A stretch of DNA of 64,000 bases from Pyricularia pennisetigena (Eukaryota > Ascomycota > Sordariomycetes > Magnaporthales > Pyriculariaceae), in the NCBI RefSeq assembly GCF_004337985.1, contig NW_021940922.1:62001-126000 (forward strand). Reading direction: 5' to 3'. Made by a program: the position numbers and the translations under genes. Position 1 is the stretch's first letter, and the number at the start of each line of letters is the position of its first letter. The notes under the pieces were generated by a model, which saw only the letters and a list, made by a program, of their open reading frames with translations, was not told where the DNA came from and did no database searches. This document shows, piece after piece, positions 19,970 to 30,043 of this stretch.

Positions 19970-22934
19970 ATGTCTCGAACACTGGCTGTCTCCGCGTCCC
20001 GGCGTATTGAGGCGGAAAAAAAAGCCACACATCTAGGGACAGCTAGCGTCAATATTAATGTTTTGTCATTTCCCGACTCCAAGGAATTGGATCCAAAAAA
20101 CGTAGAACGCCTAAAAAGGCTTTATGCTGGCGAAAAGGGCTGGCTCCCTGAAGAACTGCCCAACCGCATTCCTGCTTGCATAAAAAAAGATCAGCTGCAC
20201 GAATTTCTCCATGCAGCCGGCATATCTGAGGAACACATCTTAAAAGCAGTTCGAGGAGAGTATCCAAAGTTGGAATTCCCTCCCTCCTTCAAATTGGAAT
20301 GTTTCCGAGGCCGACACAGAGTCGAAGCCGCTCGGCAGCTGCGTTCCCATGCCCAAAAAAGATGGATAGTGGATTTTTATCCCGCCGGTATTTATTTGGA
20401 CTCCAGCTCTACGACGTAACGAAAGCTGACGTTTCATAACAGAGATTAGCAAAGACCTGAAAGTTGCTCTTATGGATGAATATACAAACGAAAGAAAGCC
20501 AGACGATGGGGAATTTTACTACAAGATTCGTCAGTTTCAAGGGGCTCTCGGGTTCAAGAACCCCTACTTCGAAATGCGTTGGTGGGCACGACTTACATCC
20601 ATCTCGGACACGGAAAACAAGAAACAAAGACTTACGCAGCTGGTAAACCATAAGCAGTTCGGGCCAGCTTTCGATGCATTCCTCAAAATTCCGGCTCTAT
20701 ATGGGGGTCTGCGGCTTAGTATGATCAACAAAATGATTTGTCTCAAATGCCATGACGTAAGGTTATTTGCACATCCAATGCACTGGCTGGGATTTACTAA
20801 CGATTCTGGTCAGCTGCTTTTGAATTTTTTAAATCGAATGAAGGATTTTTATTATTTCATATTCGACAATGACGAAGAAAAAATGCAACAGGTTACCAGA
20901 GCAGATATAGCAGCATTGCAGCTTACTGCCCCTGGAGCATTTCCATCGGACGCGGTCGCTCTCTATGGCCGTGTTAGAGGCGGCGATGTTTTTCAAGCAT
21001 TCGGTTCCGACGAGAGGGATAAGATTTGGTCCAGAATTTGCACGAAAACCAAGAATGCCTTAGTGCCATCGCTTTTCCAGTTTTTCGAGAATTTGAAATA
21101 TTTAAAAGGTCCTGCCAATTGTATGAAAATGCTAATCAACCCCAAACGTCATGAGACCATCCAATCGGCATTAGAGCATGCTTTTATTGGGTTTGATGAT
21201 CCGTCCGACAAATGCGCAGTGCAGATCGGGAGGCATAGGTTCAAATATTCCCGAGTAAATCCTGTCGATCAGTTCAGCATTCTGTACAGACAGTTATGGC
21301 TTTTTGCCTTTCGCGAAGGGATGGGCATGGAAAAAGAAGCGAAAAAGCGACTGGCGGGGCCTCGTGTGGTACAGGCAGATGATGGGGTTCTTTTTGACTT
21401 CGCGTCGGTGGCGCACATGTTTGGCTTCAGGACCGAACAAATAGAAGCATTTATGCAACAAAAACCAGAGGAAACCATGGCTAGACGCTTGCTTGATAAG
21501 GCAAGGGACCCGGGAAAATACAAGTACAGGGACATAGACGACTGTGTAAGGAGAATAGCTGATATTATTCGCGAGGCCGAGCTTGATGAAAGCCAAGCAG
21601 ATATGTCTGGGCTCGACATAGACGGAAAAGACGGAAAAGAGAAGCGGCTCAATCGCTGTGGGTTGCCAGCCGTGTTGGATTATGCCGAAAACAAACACTT
21701 GCTTTTCCTGCCGGATCTGCACCGGCCATTGCAAACAGGCGATCAGCTAAGATTCGATTTTGTACAGCGATCGAATTACTTTTCCTTTTTCGGCGACAGT
21801 CTCGCCGGTGAAGAAGAGATCCTAGAGGCAGCGACAGATACCGGCCAAATTCAATGTACCGGTGTCTCCATTCCGCATCAAGAAACATTTCCGCGGTCGA
21901 CCCGCCTTGACCAAGATATGCCCGGAAACTGGGAGCAATCTGCGTCGCGGTCTCCGATTTTAGCGGACACAGATCAAGAGCAGGTCCATGCGGTTACACA
22001 ACACCTGCGGCATCTTGAGGAGACGGTCGACTCGCTAAATAGCAAAGCGACAGAAAAGGAGACTGAACTCCAACAACTGCAGCGTAAACTCGCCCAAAGT
22101 CACAATCTGTATCAGTCGCTTGAAGTAGAACACGAGAGTCTCGAGCAGCAGCTAAGGCATTTGCACAACGAGAAAACCCAGCTCAATAACGCAGTTGGCC
22201 TGTTGAGGGCCAAAGAAGCCGAAAAGAAGAACACTGTACAGCGGTTAGAGCAGATAGAATCAGAAATCAATCACAGGATCGAGGCTAGTCGTCTACAAAA
22301 TGAGCAGCTTTCCGGACACGAGACAAAGCTTCGAACCACGATAGCAGAGCTAAAAAGCATAGAGGAAAAACATGTTCAAACAGCAAACCAACCATCCATC
22401 ACAACAAGAGCCCAAGAGGTTCAACGTGAATCTAGTGAATTATCCGGGGTACGGGTCGATTGAATGTTCCCTGGCGATTACTTTGCGGAAACTAACGTGA
22501 TGTTGCATGTGCAGACGGCGAACGAAACCGAAGAAGCTGATCTGAATTCAGGAAAAGTCTGCGTAAATTTTATGGTCAAGAGATGGGTTGTTGCGCATAA
22601 GCTCTTGGTTGACAAGTTTCAGCCTTCCTCGGAGTTCCAAAGAGTACTGCAAAAATATTTGAATAAGGGGATGGGCCCTTTTGATTACGAGCGGCGCCAA
22701 TTATCGCCGTCGAACTGCCTCAACCTGCTCATGCAGACGCCGCCGCCATTCAAAGTTTATCTTATACCAAACTGGGAAGTGGAAAAGCTAGGGGGTCCTC
22801 GTCCCGAAGCGGCAAACAAAAGCACTAAAAACGGATCGACAGCAATGGTAAGGTACGCGGCGAGGGAAAGTGCAGAAAATCCCGAAAACATTTCCAAAAA
22901 ACGTCAAAAAAACATAATAGCTCCTCGGCAGTGA
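19970..22934 (+). CDS. DUF3723 family protein
   Basis: Three exons: 19970-20387, 20443-22448 and 22515-22934. The introns at 20388-20442 (GTATTT...GCTGAC...AACAG) and 22449-22514 (GTACGG...ACTAACG...GTGCAG) remove a frame change and an in-frame TGA at 22461. The product is 947 aa. Family hallmarks in order are ECFRGRHRVEAARQL (residues 110-124), DEYTNERKPDDGEFYYKIRQ, the ALYGGLRLSMINKM helix, a large alpha-rich region, a coiled coil at about 660-790, and a conserved tail (VCVNFMVKRWV, KYLNKGMGPFD). The GRHR box resembles the GERR/GxxR motif of ParB-like folds. DUF3723 genes are recurrent cargo of Starship transposons; molecular function is not established. Part of the 5' half is duplicated at 24825-25426. 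Confidence 0.85.
20124..20725 (+). repeat. 602-bp segment duplicated exactly, copy 1
   Basis: From ATGCTGGCGAAAAGG at 20124 to GGCTTAGTATGAT at 20725 the sequence is, by eye, identical to 24825-25426 (constant offset of 4,701). It includes the end of exon 1, intron 1 and the start of exon 2 of the DUF3723 gene. Confidence 0.85.
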
Positions 22935-23699
22935 GAGTAATCCCAACGAAACATAGCTTATAGTAGGTTGGAGCAGAGGGTATCACAAAAATAAAGAATT
23001 AGCCGGCGTATGAAAGTGAAACTGTTGGAACAGCGATAATAGTCGCATTTGTCCCCGGATATTTGGTTAAGGGGAGCTGACCCCGGGCGATGGCCAATCG
23101 CCCGGGACGGAGGCTCTGCAGCTTATTCAGCTAAGCTAATGACGGAAGAGGTTAGTGCGATCCGGATGTCGGGTTAGTCCGGCAGATCGGATCCACCTTT
23201 GTTACCAACAAAAGGGGACCGAATCGCACAACACCAATCTGTTCTTTGTTACTTAGAAGATAGAGATAACTAGATATTGCAATCGCACTACTATCTTTCA
23301 CCCTGTACAATTAATTCTTACTACCCTGTGCACACGGTAGACGTTAGGTCTACGAACAGAAACTTTTTAAAGACTTCCCTGACTGTCAAAATTCTTTAAA
23401 CGTAATTTTGCTGCTTATATAATTTGATACGGAGTTGATTAAAAGTAACCGTAGGAGAAACATATTAACAAGAGGTTCACCCAATGCGAACTATACGGCC
23501 GCCTGGTTTAAATCAGACTACCAGACAAAACCGCCCCGAAAAGGTCTAGCACTAAGACAAATTTGGTATAATTTTTAAGCTACGGTAATTTCAATTAGCA
23601 GTTCACTTACAAATGTGCGCAGACCGTAAATGGGACAGGTTTTCAACTCCTTCCTATACAACAACAGCTGGAGGCATTCGTTTTAATAAACTTTGTCTG
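22935..23699. other. Intergenic with a cluster of strong palindromes
   Basis: No gene. At 23082-23106 a 10-bp perfect stem (CCCGGGCGAT) closes a 5-base loop. GTGCGAT at 23156 and ATCGCAC at 23225 form an outer inverted pair. TTTGTT and AACAAA around 23200-23215 form another hairpin. The rest is AT-rich. It could be the remnant of a mobile-element end or a structured 3' region of the DUF3723 gene. Confidence 0.5.
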
Positions 23700-24800
23700 C
23701 TAATTGATTTTGCAAGTTGTCTGCAGTTCAGGGCAGTTGCTCGAAACATCACACGAAATCTTCTCGGCCAGCGCATAAATTGTGGCAACCGGGTGGCCGG
23801 GTGGCAACAGTGGAAAGGCTGAAGCATCAACGACGCGAAGATTTCGAACGCCATACACCCGAGCCTGGGCATCCACCACGGCCATGGGGTTCTCAGGTCT
23901 ACCCATAGCGGCAGTGCAAGAACCGTGGTTCGTAGTGTGGTAGCTTTGCCTGATGATGTTTATGATATCATCGTCGTTCTGGACTGAGTGGCCCGGGAAC
24001 TTTTCTTCCTTATCGACGAGAAACTGTTGCATCGTGGTCGTCTGCCAAAACTGTCGCACTCGTTTATAGCCGGCCAGAGCGACCTCTATATCGGCCTGCT
24101 CGGACAGGAATTTGGGGTCAAGTTTAGGATGAACAAATGTGTCGTTAGAAACGATGGTCACCGAACCTTTCGAAAATGGCGAGGCCAACGCCACCGCCAA
24201 GGTTGCATAGTTGTACCCGTCGTTTGGGGATCCCCCACGAGAGTCGTTGTTCCAGCCCAAATATCCATTGAGGGAAACATATTCCAGCTCCGGCCAGTCC
24301 TCAGGATAACCACTCAGCCTTGTCCGTGAGGCCTCGGTAAGGTTCGAGCGCAGTTCCGTCGGAACCTTTTCCCACGCGATTACATCGGACGCAGGATTGG
24401 TGTACATTCCAGCCGCGTGATTTTTGAATTCGGTCGCTTGTTGCGCGGCGAACTTGGGATTCTCGAAAAGCGACGACATCGTTGGAGCGTTGACGCGATA
24501 AGACGGACCAAAATATACATGGTCTTGCATACCCTGGCCAACGCCGGGACGATCTGCAAGGACGGGAATGTTCAGTCTCTGCAAGGTATCCGCTGGCCCG
24601 ACTCCGGACACCATAAGCAGCTGCGGCGTTCCTATAAAGCCTGCTGACAATATGATTTCCTTGCGCGCAGACAAGGTGTACTGGAGACCCTGCGTGTCAA
24701 CCATAAGGCCCGTGGCCTTTTTGTCCTCATCGAAAAGGACCCTCTTGGCCATAGTAGATGGGTAGGCGATAAAGTTCTCATGTTCCATGGCCAGTCGCAT
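23700..24800 (-). CDS. GMC oxidoreductase, C-terminal part, cut by assembly gap
   Basis: FAD-dependent glucose-methanol-choline family oxidoreductase. The open frame enters from the gap at 24801 and runs 366 codons to a stop at 23700. GMC signature 2 is present (GFIGTPQLLMVSGVGP), as are the catalytic-site region YHTTNHGSCTAAMG and the C-terminal PPGHPVATIYALAEKI. The FAD-binding Rossmann N-terminus (GxGxxG) and signature 1 are missing, because the sequence beyond the gap is unrelated DUF3723 material. The Met codon at 24800 touching the gap is a coincidence, not a start. The substrate is unknown. Whether the gene is truncated in nature or only in the assembly cannot be told. Confidence 0.85.
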   Translation of the reverse strand: MRLAMEHENFIAYPSTMAKRVLFDEDKKATGLMVDTQGLQYTLSARKEIILSAGFIGTPQLLMVSGVGPADTLQRLNIPVLADRPGVGQGMQDHVYFGPSYRVNAPTMSSLFENPKFAAQQATEFKNHAAGMYTNPASDVIAWEKVPTELRSNLTEASRTRLSGYPEDWPELEYVSLNGYLGWNNDSRGGSPNDGYNYATLAVALASPFSKGSVTIVSNDTFVHPKLDPKFLSEQADIEVALAGYKRVRQFWQTTTMQQFLVDKEEKFPGHSVQNDDDIINIIRQSYHTTNHGSCTAAMGRPENPMAVVDAQARVYGVRNLRVVDASAFPLLPPGHPVATIYALAEKISCDVSSNCPELQTTCKIN

Positions 24801-24811
24801 NNNNNNNNNNN
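24801..24811. other. Assembly gap (11 N)
   Basis: Eleven undetermined bases separate a GMC oxidoreductase fragment from a duplicated DUF3723 fragment. The true distance and even the adjacency are uncertain. Confidence 0.99.
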
Positions 24812-24824
24812 CTCTCTCAGCATC

Positions 24825-25426
24825 ATGCTGGCGAAAAGGGCTGGCTCCCTGAAGAACTGCCCAACCGCATTCCTGCTTGCATAAAAAAAGATCAGCTGCA
24901 CGAATTTCTCCATGCAGCCGGCATATCTGAGGAACACATCTTAAAAGCAGTTCGAGGAGAGTATCCAAAGTTGGAATTCCCTCCCTCCTTCAAATTGGAA
25001 TGTTTCCGAGGCCGACACAGAGTCGAAGCCGCTCGGCAGCTGCGTTCCCATGCCCAAAAAAGATGGATAGTGGATTTTTATCCCGCCGGTATTTATTTGG
25101 ACTCCAGCTCTACGACGTAACGAAAGCTGACGTTTCATAACAGAGATTAGCAAAGACCTGAAAGTTGCTCTTATGGATGAATATACAAACGAAAGAAAGC
25201 CAGACGATGGGGAATTTTACTACAAGATTCGTCAGTTTCAAGGGGCTCTCGGGTTCAAGAACCCCTACTTCGAAATGCGTTGGTGGGCACGACTTACATC
25301 CATCTCGGACACGGAAAACAAGAAACAAAGACTTACGCAGCTGGTAAACCATAAGCAGTTCGGGCCAGCTTTCGATGCATTCCTCAAAATTCCGGCTCTA
25401 TATGGGGGTCTGCGGCTTAGTATGAT
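24825..25426 (+). repeat. 602-bp segment duplicated exactly, copy 2
   Basis: Partner of 20124-20725. It begins 13 bases after the gap and ends at TATGAT, after which the sequence changes to TAGTGCGATCGTTTTG with no similarity to the DUF3723 gene. Confidence 0.85.
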
Positions 25427-25769
25427 TAGTGCGATCGTTTTGATTGGGTTCAAGTCAAAAGGTTTATATGGTTACTCCGACTATGGTCCCGTTTTTAGTC
25501 CGCTCGTGCCGAAGTCGGCCAAGCCATTTTTTCGTGGAAACGTCACACTGCCAAAAAACAGGAGCGCAGGAGCGCCACATTTTCTTATTCATCACATTTC
25601 AGATTCAGCACAATATTATATTACCAGGTTCTATCGCATGCCAAAGCCCCATTTCGGGCAGGAAGGTGAACACAGTACACTTGGAGTCGAGATAGAACGA
25701 AGAACCGTGTACAGCGCCGGTAATAACTCTAAAACTCAAACTCCCGCATTAGTCTGCATGGCTTGTTAG
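24825..25769 (+). pseudogene. Truncated DUF3723 copy
   Basis: It contains codons from GEKGWLPEELPN of exon 1, the whole first intron and exon 2 up to GGLRLSMI, identical to the complete gene. Then an unrelated tail (SAIVLIGFKSKGLYGY...) runs to a stop at 25769. The start of exon 1 is missing at the gap, and the coiled coil and C-terminal domain are absent. It cannot encode a full DUF3723 protein. The absence of any substitution means the duplication is very recent or is an assembly artefact. Confidence 0.8.
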
Positions 25770-25918
25770 TCAAATACCCCGTCCCCGTTTGTGTTGTGTC
25801 TTGCTTATTGAAAGTTAGCATTTTCGTATCTATACTCTCCTGTTAATGAAGGCCGGGCAAGGCGGGGTTTCAGGTGACAATGGGCAATATCCTGTTTTAG
25901 TTAGTGCATTAAAGTTTT

Positions 25919-26144
25919 TGTTGAATAGGAAAGGGGCCATTTAGAGGTGGCTAGCCTGTGGTTCAACCAACGTAGCAATTTTTATTGTTGTTGCTACCTA
26001 TTCTGTTGATTGTCTCGTAAAGGTTACAAAAGTAGGTTGCACAACGGTAGGATGGCCGTTTATAGGGGTCCCTACCGTTGTTACTATCGACAAGATAAGT
26101 CATGTGCAAATCCAATGCGGATTGATCCGCATAACAAACCAACA
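25919..26144 (-). mobile_element. Solo LTR, copy B, with perfect 5-bp target duplication
   Basis: A 226-bp unit, related to 5183-5405 in the opposite orientation. It begins TGTTGAAT and ends CCAACA, and is flanked on both sides by GTTTT (25914-25918 and 26145-26149). On its own strand it holds a CTATAAA element inside a hairpin with perfect arms CAACGGTAGG/CCTACCGTTG. The arms differ in sequence from copy A but still pair. The strongly conserved segment downstream of the TATA-like element (GACAATCAACAGAATAGGTA) is probably near the transcription start. Confidence 0.88.
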
Positions 26145-26237
26145 GTTTTGGTATATTCACGTCTTTACCGTGCAAGATAGACTCGAAACTATAGCCTTTG
26201 TCCCTACCCGAGTGGTAAAACCTTCGCCTATCTGTGT

Positions 26238-26899
26238 CTAGCTGGATGGCCGCCTTCTCTTCTTTCTGCCGTTTTCGCTTTCGTTCTCCAAGATTGAAAA
26301 AAGATTGCTGCCGTCCTCCAAAAGGTTAGGGTAATGTTTCAAAAGCATCGACATGATTCTTTCGTTATCCTCTTTCAAGACCAGCAAATCTCGCGCCTGT
26401 TGTTCGACCACATGTTCCAATCCCTCGACTTGAGCATTGTTCAGGTCCGCATTTTTGACAAGCTGGTAGTGCTGCTGCTTCCACACAGCTTGGTTCATCT
26501 GGGCTTCTTCGAGTTGAACCTCCAGACTTTGATTGATTTTCATCATCTCCTCCTGGTTTTTGATGGCCCTGGTATGGTCCGACATAAGTTCCTTTTGTCC
26601 TTCCTGCAAATCGTGCACTCTGTGAAGCAATGCCTGAGCTTCCACACGCTCCTGCTGGTAGATGCGCTCTCTTTTCACATTTATCTGGCGGGCGGACTCA
26701 ATCATCTGCAGTGCGTGACAGAGATAATGGCTAAGATGATCATAGTTGGGTACCTGGAGATTTATTAGCTTCACGCTTTCCCAACCCGTGAGCAAATCGG
26801 TCTGGAGACGTTTGGGAATGGTGGGGTGGCAGTTACCGTGTTGTCTTCATTCGAAGCAGCTACGCCGCTTGATACGTGGTCTTGAGGCGCAGCTACCAT
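26238..26899 (-). CDS. Coiled-coil protein with C-terminal nuclear localisation signal
   Basis: Two exons, 26899-26837 and 26753-26238, with an intron at 26754-26836 (GTAACT...GCTAATAA...CTCCAG, phase 0) give 192 aa. After a short N-terminal segment (MVAAPQDHVSSGVAASNEDN) nearly the whole protein is heptad-rich helix, from about RQINVKRERIYQQERVEAQA to VVEQQARDLLVLKEDNERIM. It ends with a basic cluster, GRKKRRRPSS. The residues suggest a nuclear dimeric or oligomeric coiled-coil protein without a recognised DNA-binding domain. A longer in-frame extension to 26795 exists in an unspliced reading and is less likely. It is comparable in plan to other short coiled-coil genes of the island. Confidence 0.65.
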
Positions 26900-27169
26900 G
26901 GCTTTTAGGCTCCAGTAATGCTATGCAACTGACAGTATTGATAAAGTAGAATGGCCACTGTTTTGACCTAGGAGTTGGCGATGGTAGCGGTGTCAGACTC
27001 GACTTCATAATAAATGTTTTTTTCCCTATGCCTACATCCACATCCTGAAGGTTGCCAGTCAAAACGGGGTTTCCATCGCCTGCGCCTGTTCGTCCACGCA
27101 GTTAGATTCCGCACAAACGGTCCAAATCTGGTCTTTGGCGATCTTTTGTGTGATAACCGCCTTTTTCCT

Positions 27170-28845
27170 TCTTTTGGTCGATGTTGGTGCTGTGCAAAAG
27201 TAACATGATAATGCTGCTTTGGGTTGCACCTCCGGTCCCTAATTCGGCACATTTGCAGGGAGAACCTTCCATAAAACCTGGCAAATGTACGGGCCCCACT
27301 ATCCTTCGGTTAATAATCTCAGCTCGGCCTTTCGGCCCTATATTCCAGGCGCACAAACACCAACTGCGCATTTGAAAAGTGGCAAACTCGAGGATCGCAG
27401 CATCCTTTTGCTGGACCCAGGGTTTTGGTTCTTATCACCACCTTGGCAAAGCTCCATCCCTGGTTTTGCTTGCGACGGAGTAGCATTTCGACGGATACAG
27501 TGGCGCCAAAACCCCACTAATCTGAGGCATGTTGATAATATTTCTTTTTCCTTCCAATCGCAGTAACTTTGTCGGCATCACCGTTCGACTTTTTGTTACT
27601 CCTCATCACCACCTTCATCACAATCCCGAGGCTCTGGTTCAAATTACCAAAATCACCGCCATCAATGTCACAACAGTTCAGTATCAATACAAGGACAAAA
27701 CACGTCCAAGGCTGTGGGTTCAGCACTTGCGACGCCATCCTGCCTAGTGTTGCTTTTCACATCGCCAATATCTCGCTGTCCTTATTTCGGTCACATACAT
27801 ACGCGGGACTTAGCATTACATCGTCGAAATGCCTCACATATCGCCAGACAATGTTGCAATGTGACGCCCCCGCATGCCGCTAACGGTAAAATCTTTAGGC
27901 TGCTGTCCTTTAGCACTTGGTATGCAGGCCCATCCTTGAATTTGTCCTACGGGGTGCATTCGAGGTCGGTCGAGGTATTTGAGAGCTTTTTATGCTTACC
28001 AACTCCGCGCGCGCCGACCGCTGAAATGCCTGTGCTCACAATATGGCTCCTCGTCATGGGGAAACTCCGGGAAACAATACATACTGTACGTACTTTGGAG
28101 GTGTGGGACTTATGCAGCCCTAATTATCTGTAAAGGCCCAAGGGTCATCTTATTCGCCCCATCAAACCATCCCCTGGCCAACTCAGATTCGCTCGGTCTT
28201 CCAGTCTTTTGCTATCTGTTTTACCGAGGAGGTGACGGGTGCGAATGCCCAACATTTCAAGCAAGGTCCAAGGATTCCAGCCGTGTTGTAAGACATTACC
28301 CTTGCTGGCCATGTCCGTCTTCTTCGAGGATTTGGCGGTTCGCGTTTTTTTGTCCCCCACTTGCCTCCCTGATCATTCACACTTAAAGCGGACCCGGTCG
28401 GTACTCCGCCTACGCCAACAGCAACGATCCCAGGCACAAAATACCATCCAAAGGGTTGTACTGCGACTGTATACATCATCATTGTAAAAACATAGGTCCA
28501 AAGGTCCTTTTCGCGGCTTTTTTGCACAAAATTCGTTGCCATGTATCATGCTACCCTTTGCCACTCGATTACCATGGTAAGTAAATTCTGTAAAACGATC
28601 AAATGTAGTTTGGCTAAATTTCTCTGAATAAAATATTTGCCGACTCGAATCTTTTACGAATTGCTACGAGCATCGTTTTTATGCCAGCACTCAGGTGATG
28701 TGGAACCTAATTCCTAGGCACGGACTTTATTGGCAGCCATTTCGCCACCCTACAAGCTGCTTCGCGCCGACTTCTAGCAAAAAAAGCATGAACATGAACA
28801 CTGCCGGAGGCCACGCGGGCTTCGACAGCAGCAATGGTTACTGTT
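27170..28845 (+). repeat. Island repeat, copy 2
   Basis: Diverged homologue of 13590-15575, same orientation, about 300 bp shorter. It runs from the GTGCTGTGC region at 27188 to the GGCTTCGACA block near 28820. Immediately after the homology stops, at about 28846, the sequence reads TGTTGGAGGATAGAGCACAA, which has the look of a retrotransposon LTR start. An insertion may have cut the downstream gene. Confidence 0.65.
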
Positions 28846-28874
28846 GGAGGATAGAGCACAATCCTCCCAAGTAA
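28788..28874 (+). pseudogene. Truncated start of the HTH gene paralogue
   Basis: A 28-codon reading frame, MNMNTAGGHAGFDSSNG followed by unrelated residues and a stop, parallels the N-terminus of the HTH gene at 15530 (MNTNASAGHAGFDNHN). The helix-turn-helix part is absent. The break coincides with the LTR-like TGTTGGAGG sequence at about 28846. Confidence 0.55.
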
Positions 28875-29013
28875 TACAGTTATCATTAACTAAATCAACT
28901 ATCTACCCTGAAATCGGTGCATTTCCCACCCAATTTTACAGCGCAGTTTAGCATTGTTAGCAACCACGCCGCACCCAGGTTACCACCTGGACCCCCTGTT
29001 AGCACCTATATTG

Positions 29014-29085
29014 TTAACAATGGACAGAAAGTTTTTTGCGGCAATCTTCTCTTGCCTCCCTTCGATTGTTGTTTCCTGCCGACAT
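29014..29085 (-). pseudogene. Remnant of first exon of the coiled-coil gene paralogue
   Basis: On the minus strand an ATG at 29085 opens MSAGNNNRREAREDCRKKLS, which aligns with MSAARQNNRNRKEGRDKCRL of the gene at 17986. It stops after 23 codons and no downstream exon with the SVQPSDIRLNPG module was found. With the HTH fragment at 28788 it keeps the order and orientation of the first locus, showing that a multi-gene block was duplicated and then decayed. Confidence 0.55.
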
Positions 29086-29430
29086 TTTCAATTTAGCTCC
29101 TTAGGTGGCCGAGCAACACAAGGCCGCAACTGCCCCGCCCCGATTTTTGTTTACTGTGGTAAAAGGTCGCCTGACACAAATTGTTGCAGAAGATAGAGAC
29201 AGAGGTCACATGATTACAAGGGCTTAGTCAGCGCTCAGCGCAGGATAAAAGCCGCCCAGTGCTCTTTAGGCTATATGGCGCAACGTAGACCAATACATGG
29301 CTCTCCTACCGATTCATGCAGGCCCCACGCGTACTTTGTGTGCGTCACAAACTATATCCGCTGTAAAATATGGGGGATTGTTCGATAGAGGCTTTGATCC
29401 AGCGGGTAATTAGAGGATTACGGAAAAAAA

Positions 29431-29688
29431 ATGAGCGAGGCACATACGCTTCGCGCAATCCACTTGCAAAATGCCGAATTGGAGCGCAGAATAACAACTT
29501 ATCAAAAACAATGGTGCTGCATCATGGAACTTGTGGATCAGACCCAGACAACTGTCGTGGCGCTCCAATTGGCGATCCAGCAGTGCATGGGCGAGCGGGT
29601 CGCCGCGGAAAAAGGCCTGCTATTATTCTGGGGCATTGAGAGAACGCCATCCGGGCCAAAAAAGGTCCGAGCGGGAGGTTGGGTCTAG
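29431..29688 (+). CDS. Small coiled-coil protein
   Basis: An 85-aa frame opening MSEAHTLRAIHLQNAELERR. Residues 5-65 are amphipathic helix with heptad spacing (LQNAELERRITTYQKQ, TTVVALQLAIQQC), followed by a short unstructured tail. The helix resembles that of the protein encoded at 11585-12020 (NARLRQQLDYQQR). A 3' intron changing the tail cannot be excluded. Function is unknown. Confidence 0.45.
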   Translation: MSEAHTLRAIHLQNAELERRITTYQKQWCCIMELVDQTQTTVVALQLAIQQCMGERVAAEKGLLLFWGIERTPSGPKKVRAGGWV

Positions 29689-30043
29689 ACTCGGGCTGTT
29701 GGTGACGATGAGGCCGTCAACTGTTCCTTACTCGTCACAGCACGGTGGCGTTTCTCTTGTTCGGTAAGTGATGGGAAACTACTTGGGGGCTGTGCGATTA
29801 CAGCCCCAAGTACACCAACAAAGTCACATTGCTGATAAAAGTGGGGTTCAAGCGGGGCATGGGTGGCGGCTGAAAACGTTGACGAGTCTAAATTTAGCGC
29901 GCGGCTTATTAGACCTGCATTGGTTTCCCCGACGGCTTGTATATTTGCCTTCAGATAGATAATCACCCAAGCACAGACTGCCATAGATATTTTCGTGCCA
30001 TCTTTTCGTAGATTGTCAGTTCAGCCAAAACTGATCCGATAAC

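Noticed and set aside
22461..22463. In-frame TGA splitting the DUF3723 gene into two proteins
   Set aside because: It falls in a 66-nt intron with donor GTACGG, branch ACTAACG and acceptor GTGCAG. Family homology continues after it.
23700..24968. One open frame running through the 11 N and joining GMC oxidoreductase to other residues
   Set aside because: The part beyond the gap is the antisense of duplicated DUF3723 DNA. The join is produced by undetermined bases.
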